NCBI RefSeq assembly: GCF_000151315.2
Contig: NW_011887295.1
Span: 2,078,249-2,141,502 of the forward strand
Source: Capsaspora owczarzaki ATCC 30864
Lineage: Eukaryota > Opisthokonta > Filasterea
DNA length: 63,254 nt
Reading direction: 5' to 3'
The notes beneath the pieces are model-generated. The model saw only the letters and a program-made list of their open reading frames with translations, ran no database searches and had not been told where the DNA came from. Positions 42,244-53,298 of the stretch are shown here, in pieces. The position numbers and the translations under genes were made by a program. Positions within the stretch are counted from its first letter, which is position 1. Each line of letters starts with the position of its first letter.

Positions 42244-45200
42244 TCACCAAGCAAGCTTGGCAAGAAGACCGCGGGGATTGCGGGCGACAGCGCGCTTGCG
42301 CGTCTCATCCAGCGCAAAGAGCAGCACCGAGAAGGAGAAGGGGGCAAACCAGAATTCCGTGGGAGGAGGACGCGTGTTGAGATAGTCCTGGATGAACGGC
42401 ACGTAAATGATCAGAATGGCCAGAACAATCGAGATGCACATGGCACGGATGAGGCGGAAGCTGCGGTGGGGGCCAGCCTTGAAGGGGTTGTGCTGGAAGA
42501 AGGACAGGTAGCGGGTGCGCGTCGAAAACAAGTGGCCAAACTGAATCTCGACAAGGGCAATAAAGTACACGGACTGGCCAGTGTAGAGCAGCTCGTTCAG
42601 CTCGTCCTGCGTCTTGCCGTGGAAGCCATCCGTCCACTTGTCAAAGGCAAAGATCAGGTCGGTCACGCCAAAACCGCCATACTTTTGCATGTACCAAAAG
42701 AACATGATGAACGCGCCCAGGCTGATAATCATGCCCTTGTACAAGAAGGCGTCGACCATGAAGCGCCAGTCGATAAAGCGCTGCTGGCGACGGTTGCGCG
42801 GGGGCTGGCGCATAATGTCACGCTCGGCGTGTTCCTTGACCAAGGCAAGCGCAGGAGCAATGTCGGTCGCCGCGCACGTGCAAATCATCAAAAAGGACGA
42901 GAGCGCAAGCGGAACGCCGAGCAGCACATTCACGAGCACCGGCATCACTTCAGCCCATTCACCAGCAGGCATCAGGTACAAGATGACCTTCTTGAGATTT
43001 TCAAAGATCAGGCGGCCGTGCTCGACTGCAACAAGAATGGACGAAAAGCTATCGTCAAGCAAAACAATGTCCGACGCCTCCTTGGCGACTTCCGAGCCGC
43101 TGCCCATGCACACACCGATATCCGCCTGACGCAGCGCAGGAGAGTCGTTCACGCCGTCGCCAGTCACAGCCACGCAGTGGCCTCGGGCCTGGTACTCTTT
43201 CACGATGCGCAGCTTTTGCTCGGGAGTGGTTCGAGCAAAGACAATGTCGCGATGCGCAAACACAAAGTCCCAGTGCGACGCGGTCATCTGCGGAATCTCC
43301 ATTCCCGTGACGGTGATGGCGCCCAACGCGGACGGGCTCAGGTCGACCACGTAATCAGCGGGGTTGTCGCGGTCGTCTGCAGCTGCCCGCTCGTGGTGGT
43401 GTGTCATGCGTGCGATGGATCCCGTGCTGCGCACACTCATGGCATTCAGCTCAATGTTGTGCAGCTCGTCGTGGTGGGCAGCTTTGTCAGGAATCAGCTT
43501 TGCGTCGTCCAGCAACTCATCATCATCGGGGTCGGCATACGGCAACGGCGTTTTCGACGAAAAGGCGAGCTCAGACTGCCAGGCAGGTTTGAAATCAGCC
43601 AGCGAGCCGACGCGGTCCATGCGAACAATGCCGACCTGGCGCGCAATGGCCGTGGCGGTGCCAGGATGGTCACCAGTGACCATGACCACCTTGACGCCAG
43701 CAGTGTGGAAGCGTTTGATGCTCAGAGGCACATCCGGGCGAGGCGGATCGACCAGGCCAACCATGCCAACAAAGCACAGGTCATCCAAAGGCAGCGACTC
43801 GGGGTGGGGATCTGACGCAATTTCGACGTTCGAGTTCAGGTCAGTCTTGCAAACAGCAATCATGCGGTAGCCTTGGTTGGACAGCTGCTCGACCGAGCGG
43901 ACAATGTGCTCCCAGCGAGGGCCGGCGGCAGGACCTTCAGACAGCCCGTCGTCCGACAGCAAGCGGGTGCACCGTTTGAGCATCAACTCGGCTGCGCCCT
44001 TCATCAGCAGTCGACGGCGAGTGACTGGCGCCGGGGTCGAGAGGGCCGTGTTGGGGTTGGCAGCAGCAGCACCAGCAGCATCGCCACTTCTGGCAAGTGT
44101 TGTCGGAGGTGTGGCATCGCGTTCAGCCCTGTCACTTTGCATGACGTGCTCAATCGCATCAAGGGGGCCGTCGTGAATGGACAGCATCCACTTGTTGCGC
44201 GAATTGAATGCAATGTGCGCGACGCGGGGGCTGCGGAGGCGAACAGCACCAATGTTGCAAAACTCAGAGCAGTAGCGCAGGATGGCAGAGTCGGATGCAT
44301 CGCCACGAATGGCAGGCAGTCCGCCAGCTTCAGGCTCATCAGTGGCAATTGTGGCGTTGTTGCAGAGCGTCAGCGACCACAGGAGCTCGAGCACGCTGCG
44401 CGAGCCAGATTGCTGCAGACGGTGCACACGGGCGCGAGACTTTTCAATGCGATCGCTGCAAACAATGCGACCAACATGCATCTTGTTCTGAGTCAGCGTG
44501 CCCGTCTTGTCCGAGCACACAGTGTCCACCGAGCCGAGTGTTTCGACGCTGGTCAGGGCGCGAACGAGAATGTTGCTCTTGTGCATGCGCTTGGCAGTGG
44601 CAGTCAGCGCCAGTCCAACAGCCATGGGCAGACCCTCGGGGATGAACGTGACACCGACGCCAACCATCGTGGTGAGCAAGCCAGCCACCGACATGAACTG
44701 GGGGTACGAGTTGCGCAGCCAAGCACCCCACAGGATGGCAATGAACACTGCCGTGGCAACCGCCCACACGGAGAGAATGATGACCAGCACGCCAATGTCG
44801 CGCTCCAACGACGACGGGCCGCTCGTCTGGGACGCCATGATGGCAATTTTGCCCATGACCGTTTGGTTGCCAGTCGCCACAATGACGCCCTTGCCCGAGC
44901 CCTCGATGACATCCGAGCCGAGGAAGCCCATGTTGAGTGAATGCATAAAGTTTTCGTGCGTCGAGCGGGTGGTGGCAGTGACGGGTTCGCTCTCGCCAGT
45001 CAGGTTGGCCAGCGAGAGCTTCAGCCCGTGCACCTCGAGCCAGCGGACATCAGCGGGAAGGCGGCCGCCCATGTTGACAAGGACAACGTCACCCACGACA
45101 AGCGTCGTCGCTGGCACCGTCACAGTCTGGCCGTCGCGGATGACGGTGGCCTGCGCAACCGCGACCTTGGAGAGCGCGCTCATCACCTGCCCAGAGTGAT

Positions 45201-46032
45201 GCTCCTGGAATGCCGCAAAGCCGCCCTGACTCAAGCCAATCAAGCAGAGCACCACGGCCAGGCCCAAGTTGACAGGGTCCGGCGGGTCGCCCACGGGCTT
45301 CCAGGCGAGGAAGCACAGCAGCGCAAAGCCCCAAATCATCGGGCCAAAGCCGCCCAAAAAGAACTTTGCAATCTTGCGCCACACGGGAGGCTTGGGGATG
45401 CGCAGGGCGTTGGCACCGTGCAGGTGGAAGAGCTTCTCGGCGACGTGGGGCGTCAGGCCGTTGGTCGCGCTCGTGTGGTTGAGGCTCGCCAGCAGCGCCG
45501 CGTCCGACATGACGTGGATTTCGGTCGCAGCATCCATGCGCAGCAGCGTGTCCGCCGAGCCAATGCGGTTTTTGAACTTGCGCTCGGCCTCAATGACCTC
45601 CGTCACGCGGTCTGACCGCGTCTGGAAGAGCACGGCGATGCCAGGACTGGTGTCGGCGGCAGCAGCATCAGCAGCAGCAGCGTTGGGCCCGGAACTGCGC
45701 AGCTGCGTGAGGCGCATGTCGCCCCCGACGCCCGCTCCGTCGTCGTCGTCGTCGTCGTCGTCGTTGACGTTGAGATTGTGATGTTCGTCATAATCGTCTT
45801 CGTCTTCGTCGTCGTCGTCGTCGTCGTTGTCGGCATGGAGGGACATGAGCGGCGGGTTGCGGTGGAGGAGGGTGGCACGGCTCTCGACCGCAGCAGCAGC
45901 AGCAGCAGCAGCATCAGTAGCAGCAGCAGCATGATGAGTGGTAGCAGCAGCAGCAGCAGAGTGGGTGCCGGCTAGGGGAGCTTGAGGAGCATGTGGGCGG
46001 GCTCCGCCGTCGGGATCATCATCTGCGTCCAT
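42244..46032 (-). CDS. P-type cation ATPase, Na/K-ATPase-related (type II)
   Basis: A single exon coding 1,262 residues. The start at 46032 follows a GA-microsatellite leader that would otherwise add an artificial Ser-Leu tail. The N-terminus is long, disordered and acidic, with runs of Asp. Motifs: actuator LTGESEPV, M4 FIPEGLPMAV, phosphorylation site CSDKTGTLTQNKM, nucleotide site KGAAELML, VTGDHPGTA, hinge VTGDGVNDSPAL, M5-M6 ILYLMPAGEWAE and CAATDIAPALALVKEHAERDIMRQPPR. The last matches the type IIC (Na/K- and H/K-ATPase) consensus around the cytosolic M6-M7 loop. The ion-site residues differ: PEGLP instead of PEGLL, and Ala replaces the first Asp of the M6 DxxxD pair. Transported ions are therefore uncertain. 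Confidence 0.93.
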   Translation of the reverse strand: MDADDDPDGGARPHAPQAPLAGTHSAAAAATTHHAAAATDAAAAAAAAVESRATLLHRNPPLMSLHADNDDDDDDEDEDDYDEHHNLNVNDDDDDDDDGAGVGGDMRLTQLRSSGPNAAAADAAAADTSPGIAVLFQTRSDRVTEVIEAERKFKNRIGSADTLLRMDAATEIHVMSDAALLASLNHTSATNGLTPHVAEKLFHLHGANALRIPKPPVWRKIAKFFLGGFGPMIWGFALLCFLAWKPVGDPPDPVNLGLAVVLCLIGLSQGGFAAFQEHHSGQVMSALSKVAVAQATVIRDGQTVTVPATTLVVGDVVLVNMGGRLPADVRWLEVHGLKLSLANLTGESEPVTATTRSTHENFMHSLNMGFLGSDVIEGSGKGVIVATGNQTVMGKIAIMASQTSGPSSLERDIGVLVIILSVWAVATAVFIAILWGAWLRNSYPQFMSVAGLLTTMVGVGVTFIPEGLPMAVGLALTATAKRMHKSNILVRALTSVETLGSVDTVCSDKTGTLTQNKMHVGRIVCSDRIEKSRARVHRLQQSGSRSVLELLWSLTLCNNATIATDEPEAGGLPAIRGDASDSAILRYCSEFCNIGAVRLRSPRVAHIAFNSRNKWMLSIHDGPLDAIEHVMQSDRAERDATPPTTLARSGDAAGAAAANPNTALSTPAPVTRRRLLMKGAAELMLKRCTRLLSDDGLSEGPAAGPRWEHIVRSVEQLSNQGYRMIAVCKTDLNSNVEIASDPHPESLPLDDLCFVGMVGLVDPPRPDVPLSIKRFHTAGVKVVMVTGDHPGTATAIARQVGIVRMDRVGSLADFKPAWQSELAFSSKTPLPYADPDDDELLDDAKLIPDKAAHHDELHNIELNAMSVRSTGSIARMTHHHERAAADDRDNPADYVVDLSPSALGAITVTGMEIPQMTASHWDFVFAHRDIVFARTTPEQKLRIVKEYQARGHCVAVTGDGVNDSPALRQADIGVCMGSGSEVAKEASDIVLLDDSFSSILVAVEHGRLIFENLKKVILYLMPAGEWAEVMPVLVNVLLGVPLALSSFLMICTCAATDIAPALALVKEHAERDIMRQPPRNRRQQRFIDWRFMVDAFLYKGMIISLGAFIMFFWYMQKYGGFGVTDLIFAFDKWTDGFHGKTQDELNELLYTGQSVYFIALVEIQFGHLFSTRTRYLSFFQHNPFKAGPHRSFRLIRAMCISIVLAILIIYVPFIQDYLNTRPPPTEFWFAPFSFSVLLFALDETRKRAVARNPRGLLAKLAW

Positions 46033-46251
46033 TGGAAAGAAGAGACTCGAGTGTTGCGCTTTGGTGTTATTTTCGCTGGGTTGAACTTGGAGAAGAACAA
46101 TACAAAAAGCAAACGCGATGCCAATGCAGAGCGAATGAGAGAGAGTGAAAGAGAGAGAGAGTGAAAGAGAGAGAGTGAAAGAGAGAGAGAGAGAGAATGA
46201 AAAGAAAAGAGTGAACCCTAATATAGAGCACGTGTGGCGAGCGATCAACGC

Positions 46252-46297
<46 letters not shown>

Positions 46298-46806
46298 TAA
46301 TGGACGGACAGAGTGATCAAGTCGACCGCCAATCTCGCTGTTCAAGCATGGGAAACAAAGCAAGTGCGAATGCGAATGCTTCACGCCCACCTTCAGTCGA
46401 CCACGCGCTCGCTTCTCGCTTCTAGGCCGAGCTCCTTTTGCGCGCACAGCATCAGCATAGAGTCACCTAGACGAACTACCCACGCGAGCATCAGCACTCT
46501 GTCAAGTTCCAGCTGCCGCAGCGTCGTCTCGCTGCAATAAAAAACAATAACAAGCAAACCAAGCTTTGGAACCTGAAACAAACCCGGTTTTTTTGGTCAA
46601 GCTTTAATTGTCTCACAGTCACAACGTCAAAGTCACGCCGATAATGAACACATGAGAAAGCTATAAAAAAACCGGATTTCACATCGAACCAGGCGGCAAA
46701 AGCAGGTTTCAGCAAACAAACAAGAACAAGAACGGAAAAAAAAAACACCGAATCTCACGTCGCTCTCTCGGCTCGAACAACAACAACCAACTCCAAGCAG
46801 GGACTG
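46033..46806. other. Intergenic region with GA microsatellites
   Basis: Holds GA/GAAA repeats (46135-46200 and 46257-46293) in the leader or promoter of the P-type ATPase, then unremarkable DNA up to the end of the peptidase gene. Confidence 0.65.
46257..46293. repeat. (GA)n microsatellite
   Basis: About 18 uninterrupted GA units, with shorter related runs at 46135-46200. Confidence 0.9.
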
Positions 46807-49800
46807 TCATCGACGGGCGAGCACTTTACCAAGAAACGTCAACAGGAGCGTTTCAAGGTGATCGGAGGAGCTCAAATGGCGGATGCCGTGGCGCTCGTTT
46901 GGGTACACTTGCAATCGGTACGGCTTGCCGGCAAACACGAGCGCATCCACCAGCGCAGCCGTGTTGGAAAAGTGCACATTCTCGTCAATCAGACCATGGA
47001 GAATCAACAGACGGTCCTCTCTGTGAGAAAGCGAACAGATGGGGGAAAAAAAACAAACAGGGTGTTGGTTTGTGTTGTTTCAGATTTGTTGTTTGGTTGG
47101 TTGTTTGGTGAGTTGTCGGATTCAAAAAAATGGGTGCAAATCACCACCGTGCTCGACACCAAAACACAATTCATGAGACGCAAGGACTGCACTCACTCGT
47201 CTGGAAAGCCGTCAATGTAGTTCATGACGGACGCATGGCTGTAAATGCTCGAGGAGGATTCGTCAAAAAGGCCGAGATACCGCTCAGTGTACGCAGCATC
47301 GTACGACCGCCAGCACGAGACAGGTGCGCCTGCAATTGCCGCTCGGAAAAAGTCAGCGTGCTGAGCCAGGCCCATCAGTGCCAAGTACCCGCCTGCGTTC
47401 AGATACGACCAAAGTTTGAGCGCAATGTCAAGACAAGCAGAAAAAAAAATCAAGCGATCGGGGCAAAAAACGTACCGTACGACCAGCCGTAAACTGCTAC
47501 TCGGTCAAGATCAATCAAGCCAGACTGCAGAGCAACATGCTGCAGGGCCATGATTTGATCGGCCATTTCAACTTGCCCAAGCCGGCCATGGAGATGCGTC
47601 TCAAACTCGACACCCCGTCGCGCCGACCCGCGGCCATCCACCATCACAACTGCATATCCCATGGCTGCTAACACGTGCAAGCGGAGTTGCGTACTAGCTT
47701 GGTACTCGTTCGTGACCATCTGGAGAGCACGTTGAACGTGAGTGGGTTGGCACGACCAAGATTTTGAGGCAAACGACAACAGCGTCGAACGCTCGACACA
47801 AAGCTGTACCTGCAGTGATGGGCCACCATACACATAAAGCACCGTTGGACAAGGAGTACTCGCGACACCACGCTCAGCCCGAGGCTTGAACAGCAGTCCG
47901 TGGATTGCAAAGCCTGGCAAAAAAAAGGGGGGGGGGGGGCAAAGAACATGTAACCAGTGAGGAACCATAGGAGCAAGGCAGGACAACAGCATGCCACAGG
48001 TACAGGCAGGACGGCAGCCAAAAAAAAAACAGAGCAAGCAAACAAGGCTTCTCACCATCGTGATGGGCAACCTGAAACAGCTCTGGCGCGGAAAAGTGAG
48101 GATACGCGGTTGATACAAAGAGGGTCGCATGCACGTGGGCGGCCAAGGTCGGCGCCTGCAGCGATGCAAGTGCACCAGACGCGCGGTTTGAAAGCAGCAA
48201 GCAAGCTAGTTGCATGACTGCGGCAACACCCGACTTGCAGGTGGGTGCGCCTTCAAGAACGGCTCCCGATGCTAGTTCTGAAGCTTCGGCAACTCGCAGA
48301 TGCACTAGAACAGTGCAATGTGGAGCGGATATGGACGAGAACGTGTCCGTGTACCACTGGCATGTCGAGTTCATCGTGATTGCATGGGAATACCCCAGCG
48401 CGGTCAAGCGAACGGGTTGAAACACTGGCAAACTGGAGCGGCTTGCAGGGCAATAGACATCGCGAAGGAGCGGAACATCGAGCGCATACAAGTGAAGCTC
48501 GAGCGGTGTATCGCGTGTCCCCAAAAAGTAGACAAGGCCGCGTACAGCGTCACACCAGACACGCCCAGGCTCAACAATCCAAGGGCCTTGAGTCAATGGT
48601 ACACGAGTGCTGTTGGTGACAATTCCGCTTGCGTTGCGAGTGCATGTGATGAAATCGAGATGGGCGAATCCAGTCCGTTCGCTGCACCAAATGAGAGAGG
48701 GTTCAGGGCTTGACGGCGATTTCGTCCAGATACAACAGTCTAGAATCTGTATGGGAATGCGTGTTTACGCGCATGTGTGGGGTCAGAACGCAGAGGAAAC
48801 AGCGGAAACGGCGCTCGATTTCAGAAAAAAAAAAGCTGGGCTTACGTTCACCCAATGGGACGAAGACTCTTCGCAAACAACAAATCCGCCAAGATCCGCG
48901 AGCGTGACGCTTCCGTGCATCGAGAAAGAAGGCGTCGCAAACGCGCTCAACGGAAGAACGACGAGAACCAAATACTGTTGAGCTCGGTCCAAAAGCTGTA
49001 ATTGAATCCTGCACACCATCCCAACAAACAACGGCCACGGAGAGCACAGAAAGGGACCAAACCCAAGTAAAGTGAGACCCCGAAAGGACATGGACTGAAA
49101 CGTGCACGTTCATCGCTGCTTACCATTCGCCATCGGGAGTCCAGCTGCATCGCACAACGTATTCCAACCAAGGGAAAAGCCGAGAAAGCGCGCAAGGCAG
49201 CGAGCGAGTCACGAGTTCGCCAACGAGCTATTTGCACGGCAAGTGGGAGTGATGGACGTTGCAAGTAAGTGGAAGCAACAACAAGACCAAACAAAAACAA
49301 AACCAAACAAAAACAAAACCATACCCGGCCATTCGAAATCGTAAATTCAACAATTTTCACTTCTGATACGGCATTGGCTTGTCCTGAACAAAGAGGCAAT
49401 GCAAAAAAGGGTGGTTCAAAAAGACAGAGTGAAGTGAGTGCGACAACCTCGGAGCGCAAATCCACACTTGCAAGCAGACGCACCGGTGCGTGGATATCTC
49501 AAAACCTCATCCGCGTGTTGGGCCGAGTTGCCAATATGAATGAGATCGACGGGCGCTTCATCGACCTCCATGAACAGTATTCGGTGCACGACAGGCGTGG
49601 TTGTGGGTGCCGCATCAGGTTGCGGCTGCCACCAATACCCCGTAAACCGGCTAAATTCCTCTTGCATGATAAATTCTGCCAATCCGGCAGACTTTGTGTG
49701 GCTGGCGATGTCGTCGGCTGCATCTGAATTGTGTGAGTGGTGCAGACGGGGTTTTCGAAGCAACCGACGCATCAAAGAGTCAGTTTCAGGTAACGTTGAA

Positions 49801-51220
49801 GAGCATTTTTCGCGTTTCATTATTCAATATGGATCACCTTGACGCGCAAATGTCACGCGGTGCTCTTTGCCTGTTTCAAGAAGGGCAATCCACACGTCGC
49901 CATCTCGAACGAACGATATCAAGTTTGGATTACTAGAAAATTTGCAATCCAGCCTCACACTTGGGTGCTGGGACTGCAGCTCATAAAAAACAGCCTACGT
50001 ACAGAAAGGACAAGCAACAGGAATTGGAATGAGTGGGTTTGGTTGTTCAAGCTCATGGAAGAGGAAGCAAGCGGAGGGTGTGGGGGACGTTGAGCGTAAC
50101 CTGCGAATTATTGCGAGATTCACAATAGTTGATTGACGAGTCCTTTGGAAAAAGCACGCGGCCGCTGTGACTGTGAAACTCGAACGAGGTAATTCCGAGA
50201 GCGTTTTGGCGCTTGCGCTCGCGACTGAGTTGCTCGTCACGAGACAGCCGCGCTGGGGCAGACTGGTCGTCGCAGCCGTTCAATCGGCCACCTTGTCCAC
50301 TTGCCAGGATGAGTGATGGCCCAGTAGAACGAGCGCTGAAAAGGCACATTTGTTGCCAATGCGCTGCAGTTGGAACAGAGAGTCGAAAAGGGACAGAAAA
50401 TGTGTGCGTGTGTGTGTGCGCATGTTAGACCCTGATCAAGTTCTCAGATGCAAAGCCCAGCAACATGCGCAAACACGTTGGATTTACCGGGCGCTTCGGA
50501 CGGGCGGTGAGACGGGGACACGGACATGATTGTATGCTCTCGGAAACCCCGAGGAACACCAAGAAACAACAATCGCGGAGGCCGGTCTTCAGCTCGCAAT
50601 GAGCAACTTGGTGAACTGGCACGAGAGTCAACTGCACTACGTACGGATGGAGTGATTGCGCGCGATGAAAGCGCGCTGCCGTTTTGTGACGCGGATCGCC
50701 AGTCGTTCATTGGGATTGGCGGGGAAGCAGTCTGGACACTATTACTATTACTACCAGAGAGAAGATCGTCATGATGATGATGAAGGTGATGATGATCCGA
50801 AGACGAAAGGCAGGAGCTGATGTCTGAGCTCGACCCGTTCTCAGAGGATTGGGCATCCCAGAACGCAGAGTCATCGTCGTGGTGCGCACCGTCGTCATAA
50901 TCGTCCTGGTCTTGGCCTTCTTGATCTGGACTGCTGTATTGACCGTGGGCTTGAAGGATTCCGTCCGCGGGATTCAGCAGCACCGACGTGTCGTCAAAGA
51001 CAAAGTGGTGCGGCACATTGACGAGCAGATTCAAGTGCTGCTGGCGCAGCGTCTTGACCTGCGAGGTGTACATCGACCACATGCTCGGCGGTTGCATTGT
51101 CTGCATTGGCTGGTGCACTGGAGCAGGAAGCACAGAAGGAGGAGGGGGTGGCGCAGCCGAAAGTGGAGAGGACGAGCGAGGTCGAGCACCGACACCGACG
51201 ACCGGCTCTGACGACGCCAT
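46807..51220 (-). CDS. Dipeptidyl peptidase 8/9-type serine peptidase
   Basis: Twelve exons: 51220-50488, 50363-50101, 49994-49838, 49723-49484, 49383-49325, 49227-49124, 49008-48846, 48746-48056, 47913-47810, 47719-47476, 47392-47197 and 47020-46807; 1,055 residues (1,077 if the ATG at 51286 is used). Phase agrees throughout. Post-proline S9B enzyme: cytosolic, no TM or signal peptide. Diagnostic DPP8/9 blocks: LSRERKRQNALGITSFEFHS, AEFIMQEEFSRFTGYWWQP, FPWLEYVVRCSWTPDGEW, GTRDTPLELHLYALD, VLYVYGGP and MVDGRGSARRG. Catalytic triad: Ser in GWSYGG (completed across the exon 10-11 junction), Asp in HGLIDENVHF, His in YPNERHG. The N-terminal 240 residues are disordered and His/Asp/Ser-rich, longer than in animals. 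Confidence 0.93.
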
Positions 51221-51925
51221 TGGGCCTGCCTGGTGGACACCGGAAGCGCGAGCGGAGTGCAGTGACGAACGGAGCGAGCGGGACACGCGGGACGGAAGCG
51301 ACGAGCGGAGCAGGGACGCTCTGTAGCGAAGCGGGGAGCCAGATCACAGAGAAGCGTTGTGAAGCTGAAAGGAACACAGAGAGGTCTGTGTGAGCGAGTA
51401 AAGTGAAGTGAAGTGAAGTAAAGTGAAGTAAAGTGAGTAAAGTGAGGAAAGTGAGCTGTGCGTTGTCAAGACAAGCCGTGAAGAAGAAGCGGCTAAAATC
51501 TGAGCGGTGTTTTGCAGCAACAACGGCGTCACAATGTAAACCACACAAACTTGCTCAGATGGGGAAATTAGAAGAGTGAATTTCGACCCAAAAGGCTGTG
51601 CGTAAAAATCGAGCAAATCGCAGGCTCAGAGTCCATAAACACAAAGAGAGCGAGACAGAGAGAGAGAAGGGCTGATCTCAAAGTCAGTCTCGCTGCTTTG
51701 ACTCCATCACCCGCGTCATTCGATCAATCAATAGAAGCCTACTCAATTCCAATCCGATGCTGAGTTGCATCTTCTTGAAACAGGCAATCCAGGGAAGGCT
51801 GTAATGCAAGTCCAATGAAAGAAGGAACAGTCTTTTTTTTTTTTTTTTTTTTTTTGTTTTGTTTTTTTATTCCTCTCACTGCCATCCTCATTTCGACCCA
51901 ACTGATCACAATCGTCACTATCCGA
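51221..51925. other. Divergent intergenic region between the DPP8/9 and p24 genes
   Basis: Contains AAGTG-type short tandem repeats around 51396-51455 and a poly(T) run at 51831-51857 just before the p24 start. It probably holds both promoters. I see no other gene. Confidence 0.6.
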
Positions 51926-53232
51926 ATGCACAATCCAGCATTGTCCATGCTGAACGCACCGCCCAGGTCGCGCTCGGTGCCAGTGCTCCGTCGCTCGCCG
52001 CCGTTCTCGCTGTCGTTCTCGATCGCTGCGATTGCACTCCTGGCACTGACTGTGCTCGCTCCGTCGTCGCCAGTGGTGCTGCTGGGCAGGTCGTTCGCTC
52101 CGGGCGTTGTGCTCGCTGCGGCCCAGTCCGATCAGCAGCAGCAGCAGCCAGACGCAAACGCACCCGTCGTCGTCCTCAGCGATGACACTGCAGCACAGTC
52201 ATCATCGTCCACCAAGCTCGTCTTTGAGATGGACGAGTCAACAACGCAATGCTACTATGCAGACGCGATCGCAAGCGAGCCGTTCGTCCTCTCGTACCAG
52301 GCAAGACAAAAACAAAAAAAAAAAAGCTGCAAACTTTGGGAAGCCGAAATTGGTCAAAGTCTGAGCAACAAAGCACAAGAAAGAAAAGAAAAAAAAACCA
52401 AGTGAATGCAAAGAGGACCAATAATCATCCAACACACTCACACCTACACTCACAATCGAGCCAAAGTCACCTCATTCAGCTCAAAACCCGTGCTTGTGTT
52501 TGATTGTTTGTCCCCCGTGCAGGTCATCACCGGAGGCAACCTGGACATTGACGTCGCTGTCGTAGACCCCAACAATGTCGAGGTCTTCCGTCGCGACCGC
52601 TCGACGCTTGATGGCTTTGAGATGGTGCCAAAGACGAGCGGAACCTTCTCGGTAAATCGCGGCGGAGCTCGCTCTTCGACTTCTTGCCAGCAAAAGCTAC
52701 AACAGAATGGTGTTACTCATAGCGAGTTCTTTGCTTCACGTTGTAGATTTGCTTTAGCAACGAGTTCTCCACGTTCACCCACAAAACCGTGTTTTTCGAT
52801 GTCAAGATTGGCGACCAAGCTGTGGCCGAGAACGAACTCCCCGCCCACACCACTGTGATGACCAAGATGGAAATGGATGTGCACTCGACCCATCAGAATC
52901 TCGATCGGGTAACAGACGACGTTTTGACGATGAGGGTGCGACAGAGTTGGGTTGGTTGCTGACCGTTTTTTTTTTTTTTTTTTTTTTGCTTTTTTTTCTT
53001 TTTGGGGCGTCGTTGGCGAATGCAGGTCATTGCATTCCAGCTGCACCACCGAATTGAAGAGGCAACTGATCGGGACTTGGCCGAAGGACTGAACACGCGC
53101 GTGTTTGTATGGTCGCTTCTTCAAGCCCTCGTCATGATTGGCGTTGGCGTTGGCCAGGTCGTTCTTGTACGTCGGTTATTCCAGTCAGACAAGGCTGGAC
53201 CGTCATTGTACGGACAGCGACGACCGATATGA
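51926..53232 (+). CDS. p24/TMED cargo receptor (TMED3/7-like, GOLD domain)
   Basis: Four exons: 51926-52300, 52523-52651, 52747-52908 and 53026-53232; 290 residues, all junctions phase 0. These type I membrane proteins cycle between ER and Golgi in COPI/COPII vesicles. Diagnostic: LSYQVITGGNLDIDV, VVDPNN, and CFSNEFSTFTHKTVFFDVKIGD, almost identical to animal TMED3/TMED7; a coiled segment (HTTVMTKMEMDVHSTHQNL...RIEEA); TM (FVWSLLQALVMIGVGVGQVVLV); short cytosolic tail with RRLF. The N-terminal signal region is unusually long (about 110 residues before GOLD, with a poly-Gln run). Intron 1 begins GCAAGA after TACCAG and appears to be a rare GC-AG intron. No GT site preserves the conserved YQVITGG. 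Confidence 0.92.
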
Positions 53233-53292
53233 TTGGCCCGGGCACCCCATGAGGCTTTTAGATGGTTGTTTTGACAGCAAAAACACAAACAT

Positions 53293-53298
53293 AATAAA
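53293..53298 (+). terminator. Poly(A) signal AATAAA of the p24 gene
   Basis: AATAAA 60 bp after the stop codon, in the expected position. Confidence 0.6.

Noticed and set aside
46033-46332. 100-residue Ser/Leu extension at the N-terminus of the P-type ATPase
   Set aside because: Encoded by a GA microsatellite; the ATG at 46032 starts an ordinary acidic N-terminus and is preferred.
48130-48250. A further in-frame intron within the large DPP8/9 exon 48746-48056
   Set aside because: A weak GT (GTCGGG) and a CTGCAG acceptor exist and the segment is poorly conserved, but the frame is open and the donor is poor, so the exon was left whole.
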